A program made the translations under genes and the position numbers. 6,191 nucleotides of DNA from Holophagae bacterium (lineage in GTDB: Bacteria; Acidobacteriota; Thermoanaerobaculia; Thermoanaerobaculales; Sulfomarinibacteraceae): the NCBI GenBank assembly GCA_030609785.1, contig JAUWTC010000166.1, positions 1-6,191 on the forward strand. The letters are read 5' to 3'. How positions within the stretch are numbered: the stretch's first letter is position 1; each line of letters opens with the position of its first letter. Shown piece by piece: positions 1 to 5,954 of this stretch. The notes below the pieces were generated by a model. It did no database searches. It was not told where the DNA came from and saw only the letters and a program-made list of their open reading frames with translations.

Positions 1-18
1 TCAAGTATCCTGTCTGAG

Positions 19-1467
19 ATGACTCTCAACGTTCGTAAAGACCATCTGGCCACTCCATTTGGCGCCGGTTTGACCTTGGCCGGGATCTTCATCGTCGAGC
101 GGATCGTTTTGGCGATTGCCGGCATCCGGTTCAACGTCGATGCCCTCAGCTGGTACTGGCAGGTCCTCGACCCCATTTTCTTGAGAGAACAACTTCTCGA
201 GAGCGTTTTCTTTCTCCATGCGCAGCCTCCGCTTTTTAACCTGGTTGTGGGCATTGCGCTCAAACTGGCGCCGGGTGGGGCGACTTGGTTGCTGCATGGG
301 TTCTTTTCAGGTCTGGGCTTGGGGTTGGCGTTGGTGCTGTTCTCGGGCCTGCTGGAGCTGAACTGGCCTCCGCGAACGGCGGCACTGGCCGTGGCGGTCG
401 CGGCCCTGACTCCCGGCTGGATCGTCTACGAGCACTGGCTCTTTTACGATTTTCCGGTCCTGTTCCTTCTGGCAGTTGCCTGTGTTGCCCTGCTTCGTTT
501 TGGACGGACGGGAAGGTGGGGGAGTCTCGGCATCTTTGTGGCGGCTGTGACGACTATTGCCCTGACCCGAAGCCTCTTCCACCTGGTTTGGGTGGCTGTG
601 TCGATCGGGATCCTCCTCGTTTCCCAACCCCGCCTCAGAATTTGGCGCGCGGTCACCGTGCTTTTACTGCCGGTGGCGTTGGTCGCAGGGTGGTATGCCA
701 AGAACCAGGTGGTTTTTGGGTTCTTCGGCCCCAGTTCCTGGTTGGGTCTCAGCCTCGCCAAGACGGCGACGGCCAGACTGGATCCGGCCGACCGGGAGGC
801 GCTGGTTTCGAGCGGGGTGCTGTCGCCCTACGCCCTGGTCAAGCCGTTCAGCCCGTTGGAGCGGTATGAGGCGGCCGCCGGCAGCCGATTCCCCGATGGA
901 AAGATCGGGGTCTTGGGGCAGCGCCTCAGGTCTTCTGGACATCCAAACTTCAACCATCGTGGGTTCGTCGACGTCTCTGCCCGGTGCCGGACGGACGCCC
1001 TCGAGGTCATCGTCAGGCAACCGAAGGTGTATGCAAAATCAATAGGGACCGCGGTGCGGCGTTTCTTCTCGTCCGCCGTGGCGTATCCGCCCTTTTTGGA
1101 CAATCTGGTCGTGATGACTCCGGTTTTCCAACTGGGCGAGAAGACCTGGAGCAGCCCGCCGGTGGTGGTGGTGGCCTTTCTGGGGGCCCTGCTGATTTCG
1201 ATCATCGCAGCGATGAGGGCCTTTCGGCTGGGGCAAGGGACCGAGTGGGGTCTTCGGCTGTGGGTCATCTGGACCCTGCTGTGGGTCCTCATCGTCGGCA
1301 GTCTGGTCGAGGTCGGCGAAAATCATCGCTTCCGGTTCCTGGTGACGCCCCTGGTTTGGCTGACCCTGGCCGATGGTGCAAGGCGGTTGTCGAGCCGGCT
1401 GCACAGGGAAGAACGTTCAACGTCCAACGTCCAACGTTCAACTTCGAAGGTTGCGCCCGAGGGCTGA
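19..1467 (+). CDS. Polytopic membrane protein, probable GT-C (ArnT/PMT-like) glycosyltransferase
   Basis: The 482-residue product has about ten hydrophobic segments: near residues 14-35, 70-84, 90-113, 120-134, 145-160, 168-183, 186-201, 210-226, 381-399 and 413-430, with another at 440-450. A large non-membrane loop lies at about 250-370. The first outer loop (37-67) carries acidic residues D41 and D51 and leads into HAQPPL (68-72), reminiscent of the acidic first loop and H-P-P-L segment of GT-C glycosyltransferases that use polyprenyl-phosphate sugars at the outer face of the inner membrane. The ending GENHRFRF (433-440) is also typical of such proteins. The assignment rests on topology and these motifs only; donor and acceptor are unknown. 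The frame is open back to base 1 and no Shine-Dalgarno site is visible before ATG 19, so the true start may lie outside the window. Residues 464-477 are encoded by a heptamer repeat array, so the C-terminus is probably an acquired tail. The gene converges on the ATPase pair. Confidence 0.6.
   Translation: MTLNVRKDHLATPFGAGLTLAGIFIVERIVLAIAGIRFNVDALSWYWQVLDPIFLREQLLESVFFLHAQPPLFNLVVGIALKLAPGGATWLLHGFFSGLGLGLALVLFSGLLELNWPPRTAALAVAVAALTPGWIVYEHWLFYDFPVLFLLAVACVALLRFGRTGRWGSLGIFVAAVTTIALTRSLFHLVWVAVSIGILLVSQPRLRIWRAVTVLLLPVALVAGWYAKNQVVFGFFGPSSWLGLSLAKTATARLDPADREALVSSGVLSPYALVKPFSPLERYEAAAGSRFPDGKIGVLGQRLRSSGHPNFNHRGFVDVSARCRTDALEVIVRQPKVYAKSIGTAVRRFFSSAVAYPPFLDNLVVMTPVFQLGEKTWSSPPVVVVAFLGALLISIIAAMRAFRLGQGTEWGLRLWVIWTLLWVLIVGSLVEVGENHRFRFLVTPLVWLTLADGARRLSSRLHREERSTSNVQRSTSKVAPEG
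1408..1449 (+). repeat. Heptamer array, GTYCAAC unit, left arm
   Basis: Six consecutive 7-bp units lie here. The four core units at 1415-1442 read GTTCAAC, GTCCAAC, GTCCAAC, GTTCAAC, flanked by degenerate GAAGAAC and TTCGAAG. The array sits inside the 3' end of the membrane-protein gene, where it encodes residues 464-477. It is inversely matched by the array at 1592-1627, so a transcript across both could fold into a long stem with a loop of about 142 nt. Similar heptamer minisatellites are scattered in spacers of several GC-rich phyla (general knowledge); their function is unknown. Confidence 0.85.
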
Positions 1468-1591
1468 TAGTGGTGGGCCGGCGCCGGTCGATGCTGGTGG
1501 GTGAACCACAAAATTCAAACCTCGGTCACCGAAATCCTACATTGCTGGCACCGAGCGTCGTCATCCAAACAGCCGGCGACCCCAAACGTGT

Positions 1592-1627
1592 ACTTCAATG
1601 TTGAGCGTTGAACGTTGGATGTTCAAC
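1592..1627 (-). repeat. Heptamer array, inverted right arm
   Basis: Read on the + strand, the units are GTTGAGC (1600-1606), GTTGAAC (1607-1613), GTTGGAT (1614-1620) and GTTCAAC (1621-1627), preceded by a degenerate unit. On the - strand these become GTTGAAC, ATCCAAC, GTTCAAC, GCTCAAC, the same family as 1408-1449 in opposite orientation. The array starts 7 bp beyond the stop codon of the second ATPase gene. It could therefore act as a 3' end or mRNA-stabilising structure for convergent transcripts. No U-tract follows on either strand, so it is not a standard intrinsic terminator. The unique DNA between the two arms shows nothing else recognisable. Confidence 0.8.
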
Positions 1628-1634
1628 TGCGGTC

Positions 1635-2687
1635 CTACCGCAGCAGCATCTCGCCCAGCTCTCCCAGGGCTTCGATGTCGGTTGGTTCGTCCATCCTCAG
1701 GCCCACTTCGACCAGAGGGTGGCTGGTGCCCAGGAGATCTCGGAGGTGGTTGACACCTTCTGCGTCCCGGCTTCCAAGCCACTTCAGAAGTTGCCGTCCG
1801 TCGTTCTCGGTCCCGGGGGGGGCGATTCCGGTCTGAATCTCGCCGGGATGGACCCGGTTGACGACGACCGGGCCCAGGTGATAGCCGGCCTCCTTGAGCC
1901 TTCGGGCGAAGAAGAGTGTGTCGGCGACGCGCTGCGGGCCGGGGCCGCTGATGAGGACGAAGACCGTATCCGGGGACCCGAGCAGCTTCTGAACCTCGAG
2001 GGCGCGCTCGCGGAAACCGTCGAAGAAGGGAGCAAAGGCCTGGAAGAATTCAGCCATGTCCCGCAGGAGTTCCAGACCAACCATACGGTCAAAGAAGGCC
2101 TCAACGTTGCGGCCGAGAATTCCGAGTTTCTTGGTGGCGCGGAGCTTGCCTTCAGTATCGAACCAGGATTTGGCGGCCATCTTGGGGCCGCCGGTGTCCA
2201 AGAAGCCGACGATACGCTCCGGCGCTTGCAGAAAATCCAAGGCCTGGCGTGTCGGGGGCGTATCCAGAATGATCGTGTCGAATCTTCCGGAGTTGGCCAC
2301 TTCAAAGAGGCGCTCGGAGGCCATGTACTCCATCATCCCGGCCAACGAACCGCCGAGGTGGTCGTAGAAGCGATTTGAAAGGATGCGTTGCTTGGTCGCT
2401 TCATCCGGGGCATAACTCTCGATCAAGTGATCGAAGGTCCGTCGGGCGTCCAACAGGCTGGCGGTCAGCCGACCCGTGGTCCCCGCATCAACATCGACCT
2501 CGTCAGCGTCCCCCTGGTCACCGATACCCAAGGTGTCCTTGAGCCGGAGAGAGGGGTCGAAGGTCATCACCAGCGTGTCGTCGCCGGATCGTGCCTTTTC
2601 GAGAGCCAGGGCTGCGGCCAGGGTCGTCTTGCCGACACCACCGGCGCCGACGACGATGATCAGCGGTTGATTTAGGCTGATCATCAT
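1635..2687 (-). CDS. ArsA/Get3-like ATPase, second partner (Rv3680/BagB-like)
   Basis: This 350-residue P-loop ATPase belongs to the ArsA/Get3 (SIMIBI) class. Visible motifs are Walker A GAGGVGKTT (14-22), switch I DPSLRLKD (44-51) and the switch II segment ILDTPPTR (140-147). Middle segments such as RFYDHLGGSLAGMMEYMA (106-123) and the C-terminal PTDIEAL resemble, from memory, mycobacterial Rv3680 (BagB). The lysine that normally follows the first glycine of the deviant Walker A (GKGGVGKT) is A15; Rv3680 also has GAGGVGKT, so this looks like a subfamily trait rather than damage. There are no cysteines, so neither the zinc-binding CxxC of eukaryotic Get3 nor the metalloid-binding cysteines of arsenite-pump ArsA can be present. 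The start was chosen at ATG 2687, which overlaps the upstream stop (ATGA); the next codon is also ATG. Upstream extension gives Pro/Arg-rich, non-family sequence. Likely cytosolic, pairing with the upstream protein; the client is unknown. Confidence 0.88.
   Translation of the reverse strand: MMISLNQPLIIVVGAGGVGKTTLAAALALEKARSGDDTLVMTFDPSLRLKDTLGIGDQGDADEVDVDAGTTGRLTASLLDARRTFDHLIESYAPDEATKQRILSNRFYDHLGGSLAGMMEYMASERLFEVANSGRFDTIILDTPPTRQALDFLQAPERIVGFLDTGGPKMAAKSWFDTEGKLRATKKLGILGRNVEAFFDRMVGLELLRDMAEFFQAFAPFFDGFRERALEVQKLLGSPDTVFVLISGPGPQRVADTLFFARRLKEAGYHLGPVVVNRVHPGEIQTGIAPPGTENDGRQLLKWLGSRDAEGVNHLRDLLGTSHPLVEVGLRMDEPTDIEALGELGEMLLR
2684..2687 (-). promoter_or_regulatory. ATGA stop/start overlap coupling the ATPase pair
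   Basis: On the - strand the TGA of the first ATPase (2686-2684) shares bases with the ATG of the second (2687-2685). A second in-frame ATG follows at 2684-2682. Only a weak G-rich stretch (GGGCGGTGGCGC) precedes the start, so the second gene is probably translated by terminating ribosomes that reinitiate. Confidence 0.75.
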
Positions 2688-3595
2688 GCGCCACCGCCCA
2701 GTTCGGTCTTGAGTCGGCGCCCCAGTCGGCCGACCAGGGCGGGGCCGGGGTCCAAGGGCAGCAAGGGCAGGTGGGCCACGGGGCCGTCCCACTCCCGGGC
2801 CAGCCTGTCGAGTTCTTCTTCGTTGATGGCGCGACGGTGAACCCAAAGGTCGAAGAGGGGGTCTTCCGGATCTTCCGGCGCCTCCTCCGGCACCTCGGGA
2901 TAGAGGGCGTTGGCAATTACCAACTCCGGCCGTCGATGCAGCCGGGTCTCCATCTTTTCGAGGAACTCGAGGGTCTCTTGAACCGGCATCTCTTCACCGG
3001 TTGTGACGACAACGACGCCGCTGCGATCGGGATCCGCCAGAAATTCTGCGACCAGTGAGGCCATGTGGCCGATCGGCCCGGATGAGATGACGTCTGACAC
3101 CAACTGGGCGGCACCCAGCCAGGATGCACCGTGACCGGTCGCCGGGGCGTCGAGGATGACGACGTCAGGCTTCGGCACACCCCTGGGGCCATGCCCTTCC
3201 AGAAGCCGCAGGCATCTGCCGAAGACCGCAGCCTCCTTGAGACCCGGCGCAGCTTCGGTGAAGTGCTGGTGGATCGGGCTTGCCAGGACCCGTTTGACCA
3301 AAGGGCCGACCTTGAGTTTCTCCCGGACGAGGTCATCCAGAATCGTCCGCGGCAGGAGGTGCTGAACCCGTAGGCGAGGCGCGACCTCGACCATTTTGCC
3401 ACCGGACGGTGGAACGTCCAGGAGGTGGTGGAGGTTTTCCCTGGGGTCAACTTCGACTAACAGCGTTTGCCGGCCGGCGTCTGAGAGCAAACGGCCCAGG
3501 ACCGCCGAAATCGAGCTTTTCCCGACGCCACCCTTTCCGGTAACGACAATCAGTTCGAGTCCCAAAAGGCGGGTCAAGGTGGTGTTGGTTCTCAT
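2684..3595 (-). CDS. ArsA/Get3-like ATPase, first partner (Rv3679/BagA-like)
   Basis: The 303-residue product has the complete deviant Walker A GKGGVGKSS (20-28), including signature lysine K21 that reaches across the dimer in ArsA/MinD/Get3 ATPases. It also has switch I EVDPREN (48-54) and switch II LDAPATGHG (148-156). Segments such as AAPGLKEAA (115-123), SDVISSGPIGHMASL and EEMPVQETLEFLE match my memory of mycobacterial Rv3679 (BagA). In mycobacteria this pair was described as Get3-like and linked to growth on glycerol rather than to arsenic resistance. Only one cysteine (C128) is present, so there is no CxxC. The protein is shorter than eukaryotic Get3 and carries an acidic insert (PEVPEEAPEDPEDP, about 233-246). 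ATG 3595 lacks an obvious Shine-Dalgarno site; the leader has an A/T-rich TATAGGGTAAT stretch at 3607-3617 that could be a -10 box with a very short leader. The downstream partner overlaps the stop by 4 bp, indicating translational coupling and probably a stoichiometric complex. Confidence 0.88.
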   Translation of the reverse strand: MRTNTTLTRLLGLELIVVTGKGGVGKSSISAVLGRLLSDAGRQTLLVEVDPRENLHHLLDVPPSGGKMVEVAPRLRVQHLLPRTILDDLVREKLKVGPLVKRVLASPIHQHFTEAAPGLKEAAVFGRCLRLLEGHGPRGVPKPDVVILDAPATGHGASWLGAAQLVSDVISSGPIGHMASLVAEFLADPDRSGVVVVTTGEEMPVQETLEFLEKMETRLHRRPELVIANALYPEVPEEAPEDPEDPLFDLWVHRRAINEEELDRLAREWDGPVAHLPLLPLDPGPALVGRLGRRLKTELGGGA

Positions 3596-3651
3596 GTTGA
3601 GTTTCAGATTACCCTATACGCTGGGAGCGTGCGAGGTATTGATCGCTGACA

Positions 3652-3686
3652 CGAAACTGGAAACTGGAAACTCGAAACTGGAAACG
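3652..3686 (+). repeat. Heptamer array, GGAAACT unit, left arm
   Basis: Five 7-bp units in tandem read CGAAACT, GGAAACT, GGAAACT, CGAAACT, GGAAACG. They lie 57 bp upstream of the first ATPase start. The inverted counterpart is at 3853-3885. The unit is unrelated in sequence to the GTYCAAC heptamer of the other spacer but has the same period and the same bracketing geometry. Confidence 0.85.
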
Positions 3687-3698
3687 GCTCAATAAGAA

Positions 3699-3767
3699 GT
3701 GGACAGAGTGGACGATCTGGACGAGATGGACAGTCCACTGGGTCCATAAAGTCCACAATGTCCACTG
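3699..3767. repeat. Nine-bp-period palindromic array (TGGAC x4 / GTCCA x4)
   Basis: TGGAC occurs at 3700, 3709, 3718 and 3727, exactly 9 bp apart. GTCCA then occurs at 3733, 3742, 3751 and 3760, also 9 bp apart. The halves are reverse complements around A3732 (central TGGAC-A-GTCCA), so each 5-6-bp core pairs with its mirror copy, with 3-nt mismatched spacers between paired blocks. A single strand would form an elongated hairpin of about 67 nt. The 9-bp unit reads in whole codons, but no gene runs through it. Confidence 0.85.
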
Positions 3768-3853
3768 GTATCCTCAATCGCCCTCAGGATTTGACCGCCT
3801 ACAAGGCTCTTTGGGAACACCAGCCTGCTATCGAGGGCCAAATGCTTCGCTGA
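3758..3853 (+). pseudogene. 31-codon reading frame, possible N-terminal stub of a lost gene
   Basis: A short frame encodes 31 residues ending at TGA 3851-3853. Its non-repeat part, NRPQDLTAYKALWEHQPA followed by IEGQMLR, looks like ordinary soluble protein. It vaguely recalls the amino terminus of glucose-6-phosphate isomerase, where a pattern like 'LPAWQALxxH...LRDLF' occurs. This resemblance is from memory and weak. The apparent ATG lies inside the 9-bp array and the frame stops exactly where the inverted heptamer array begins, so this is more likely a fragment caught between repeats than a working small gene. No Shine-Dalgarno site is visible. It could equally be chance open sequence. Confidence 0.3.
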
Positions 3854-3885
3854 GTCCAGTTTCCAGTTTCGAGTTTCCAGTTTCT
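3853..3885 (-). repeat. Heptamer array, AGTTTCC unit, inverted right arm
   Basis: The units AGTTTCC (3858-3864), AGTTTCG (3865-3871), AGTTTCC (3872-3878) and AGTTTCT (3879-3885) are the reverse complement of the array at 3652-3686. A partial unit precedes them and a lone AGTTACC follows at 3892-3898. The array ends 16 bp beyond the stop of the acyl-CoA synthetase, so it could form part of that transcript's 3' structure. No U-tract is present. Confidence 0.85.
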
Positions 3886-3901
3886 GCCCTCAGTTACCAG
3901 C

Positions 3902-5686
3902 TCAGCCGCCTTGGCCATACATCCCCTCAATCAATCCCTTGAAATCGGCTTCGACAACCCGGCGTTTAACTTTGAGCGTCGGCGTCAAGTGGCCGCCCTC
4001 GATCGACAGGGGTTCCGGGAGGATTCGAAATTTCTTGATCTGTTCGTAGCGGGCGAGGACGGCGTTTTGGCGCTCGACGATGTCATCGAAGAGTTGGACG
4101 ACCTCGGGGTGAGCAATCAATCCCTCCCGATCGGAGTACTGCAGGCGGTTGGTCTCGGCCCAACGCGTCAATTCCTCGAAGGCGGGCGAAAAGAGTGCGA
4201 CCAGGAAGGGTTTCCGGTCTCCAAACACCACCACAGCCTCGACAAAGGGGGATTGTTTGATGTGACCCTCGATCGGCTGGGGGGCGACGTTTTTTCCGCC
4301 GGTGGTGACAATCAAGTCCTTCTTTCGGTCGACGATCATGATGAAGCCGTCGTCGTCGATTTCTACGATGTCTCCGGTGCGGAAGAATCCGTCGGTATCG
4401 AAGGCTTCGGCCGTTTGCCGGGGCTTGTTCCAGTAGCCCTGCATGACGCTGGGGCCCTTGACGCAGAGTTCGCCATCTCGAGCGATCTTGACGTCGAGGT
4501 TGTCCAGAGCTTTCCCGACGGTTCCCAGTCGTAAATGTCCCTTTTGGGCGCCGTTGACCGCGATGACCGGCGAGGTTTCAGTCAGGCCATAGCCCTCCAT
4601 TACGCGGATGCCCAGGGCGTGGAAGAATTCGCTGACGTGCATCGGGAGTTCCGCGCCTCCGGAGATGGCATATCGGATGCGGCCTCCCAGGCCTTCCCTG
4701 ATCTTGGACAGCACCATGCGGTCGGCGAGATCATGCCGTAGGGCGAAGATTCCAGAGGGCTCTTTCCCCCGAATCCTCAGACGGGAGGTGTCGCGCCCGA
4801 TGTCCAGGGCCCGGTGAAAGATGGCACGCTTGAGAGGCCCGGCGCCGGCTACCGAGTCCAGGATCTCCTGCTGGACCTTCTCGAAAAATCGGGGCACACC
4901 GGCAAACAGGGTCGGCTTGATGTCGGCGATCAAATCTCCGACATCGTCGACCGAGCAGTAGGCCTTGGACGTCGTCCGCCACATATAGATGTAGCCGACC
5001 ATGCGCTCGAACACGTTGCACAGGGGCAGGAACTCCAATGCCAGGTCGTTTCTGGTGACCGGGATCCGATCGGCCGAATGGAGCACGTTTTGGATCAGAT
5101 TTTCGTGGCTCAGGGCAACGCCCTTCGGTTCACCTGTCGTGCCTGAAGTGTAGATCAGGGTCATCAAGTCCTGAGGCTTGAGGGTAGCGGCTCGGTCCCA
5201 GAACTTTTCCGCCGCCTTGCGGGTGCTGCCTGAGGTGATGCAGTCGTCCCATGATGCGACGCCGTGCTCCCGTTCTCCTTCGAGTTGTATCAGGAGTTTC
5301 AGGCTGGGGCAGCGGTCCTTGACGGTGAGGAATTTCTCCATCTGTGCCCGGCTGTCAACCACTGCGACCTTCGAGCCGGAGTCACACGCCTGGTAGGCGA
5401 TTTGCTCCGGGGTCAGTGTGGCGTATACCGGGACATCGGCCGCGCCGAGGGAGAGGACCGCAAGGTCGAGCATGTGCCACTCCGGGCGGTTGTCCATCAG
5501 GATCATTACCCGGTCTCCGTGTCCGACGCCGCGTTCCGAGAGACCCTCCGCAATTGCCGCAGTATTGGCAAAAAAGGCTTCGGTTGAAAGGGATCTCGAG
5601 CCGGAAGGTGTGTGATGGGAATAGTGGCGTCGTCGGGGCGCCTCGAAATCGTGACGGTAGAGATCGAGGACCGTGCGGAGCGTCAT
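3902..5686 (-). CDS. Long-chain acyl-CoA synthetase (AMP-forming)
   Basis: This 594-residue adenylate-forming enzyme activates fatty acids with ATP and CoA to acyl-CoA, at the inner face of the membrane or in the cytosol. Motifs in order: phosphate-binding loop YTSGTTGEPKGV (179-190); an A4-type segment LPLCNVFER (220-228); EGYGLTETSP (364-373); TGD (437-439); DRKKDLIVTTGGKN (453-466), with hinge region R454; and near the C-terminus LTPTLKVKRR (568-576), where K572 is the probable catalytic lysine. The length, and the wording of these motifs, fit the COG1022 long-chain group (FadD15-like) rather than the shorter E. coli FadD type. The A4 segment normally reads LPLxHVFER; here N224 replaces the histidine. 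The start at ATG 5686 is supported by AGGAGG five bases upstream. The protein appears complete. It lies upstream of the ATPase pair in the same direction but is separated by 306 bp of repeats, so a shared operon is doubtful. Confidence 0.93.
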   Translation of the reverse strand: MTLRTVLDLYRHDFEAPRRRHYSHHTPSGSRSLSTEAFFANTAAIAEGLSERGVGHGDRVMILMDNRPEWHMLDLAVLSLGAADVPVYATLTPEQIAYQACDSGSKVAVVDSRAQMEKFLTVKDRCPSLKLLIQLEGEREHGVASWDDCITSGSTRKAAEKFWDRAATLKPQDLMTLIYTSGTTGEPKGVALSHENLIQNVLHSADRIPVTRNDLALEFLPLCNVFERMVGYIYMWRTTSKAYCSVDDVGDLIADIKPTLFAGVPRFFEKVQQEILDSVAGAGPLKRAIFHRALDIGRDTSRLRIRGKEPSGIFALRHDLADRMVLSKIREGLGGRIRYAISGGAELPMHVSEFFHALGIRVMEGYGLTETSPVIAVNGAQKGHLRLGTVGKALDNLDVKIARDGELCVKGPSVMQGYWNKPRQTAEAFDTDGFFRTGDIVEIDDDGFIMIVDRKKDLIVTTGGKNVAPQPIEGHIKQSPFVEAVVVFGDRKPFLVALFSPAFEELTRWAETNRLQYSDREGLIAHPEVVQLFDDIVERQNAVLARYEQIKKFRILPEPLSIEGGHLTPTLKVKRRVVEADFKGLIEGMYGQGG

Positions 5687-5691
5687 GGCGG

Positions 5692-5697
5692 CCTCCT
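5692..5697 (-). promoter_or_regulatory. Shine-Dalgarno site of acyl-CoA synthetase
   Basis: AGGAGG on the - strand, five bases before ATG 5686, fixes that start codon. It is the only strong ribosome-binding site seen in the window. Confidence 0.85.
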
Positions 5698-5732
5698 GGG
5701 GGTAGACTGTTCAAGCGTAGCATTCTCTTGGG

Positions 5733-5753
5733 GCAATCCGTCGAACGGATTGC
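5733..5753. promoter_or_regulatory. 21-bp palindrome, candidate operator
   Basis: Perfect 8-bp arms GCAATCCG and CGGATTGC flank the 5-base centre TCGAA, itself nearly symmetric. The site lies 47 bp before the acyl-CoA synthetase start. Size and symmetry fit a dimeric repressor site; TetR-type fatty-acid regulators often control such genes, but no regulator gene is visible here. It has no U-tract, so a terminator is less likely. Confidence 0.45.
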
Positions 5754-5770
5754 ATGGGGGCGGAGGCGGC

Positions 5771-5853
5771 GTCAGCGACCGCGGCGGTGAACCGCGACCG
5801 TCTTCGGCCTCCGCGACCGCGACAGTGATTCGCGTCAGACATCAGCGACCGCG
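5771..5853 (+). repeat. GC-rich direct repeats of GCGACCGCG
   Basis: TCAGCGACCGCG occurs at 5772-5783 and again at 5842-5853. Between them, CCGCGACCG is found at 5792-5800 and 5811-5819. Inverted CGGAGGC (5761-5767) and GCCTCCG (5807-5813) overlap the stretch. This looks like a degenerate 6-bp minisatellite based on GCGACC/CGCGAC. Confidence 0.6.
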
Positions 5854-5859
5854 ACCAAG

Positions 5860-5895
5860 CCCGAACCCGAGCCCGTTCCCGTGCCCGAGCCCAAG
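5860..5895 (+). repeat. CCCGNN hexamer array
   Basis: Six tandem hexamers read CCCGAA, CCCGAG, CCCGTT, CCCGTG, CCCGAG, CCCAAG. The first three bases are fixed and the last two vary. It follows the GCGACC repeats directly. Translated, it gives alternating Pro or Gly/Arg dipeptides, which explains the low-complexity open frames over it. Confidence 0.8.
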
Positions 5896-5954
5896 ACGAC
5901 CCTGCTGCTGAGAACGACTCCAATATCCAAGAGCGCCCCCTCCCGGGCGGCGCG

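Larger units (their letters stand above)
3596..3901. other. Gene-poor spacer between acyl-CoA synthetase and ATPase pair
   Basis: This 306-bp spacer holds the 5' leader of the first ATPase, a pair of inverted heptamer arrays, a 9-bp-period palindromic array between them and a 31-codon + strand reading frame. Strong promoters are not evident. Because the ATPase genes and the synthetase are both on the - strand, read-through from the synthetase would have to cross these dyads. Confidence 0.7.

Noticed and set aside
984..1604. Second + strand frame overlapping the membrane-protein gene
   Set aside because: It runs inside the 482-residue gene in another frame, has no hydrophobic pattern or domain and continues through the heptamer repeats by chance.
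1608..2378. Open frame of 256 codons on the + strand over the second ATPase
   Set aside because: It is the antisense shadow of the ATPase gene, whose Walker A, switch I and switch II motifs are unmistakable on the other strand.
2688..2846. Longer version of the second ATPase starting at 2846
   Set aside because: The extra 53 residues are Pro/Arg/Gly-rich, overlap the first ATPase in another frame and precede the normal N-terminal strand of the family. The ATGA overlap gives a better start.
1635..3595. Arsenite efflux (ars) operon
   Set aside because: Neither ATPase has the metalloid-binding cysteines, and no arsB, arsR, arsC or arsD is visible.
3652..3885. CRISPR array
   Set aside because: The repeats are 7-9 bp and contiguous, without unique spacers of uniform length, and no cas gene is present.
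3911..4534. Open frame of 207 codons on the + strand over the acyl-CoA synthetase
   Set aside because: Antisense shadow of a complete enzyme with all its motifs; no independent family signal.
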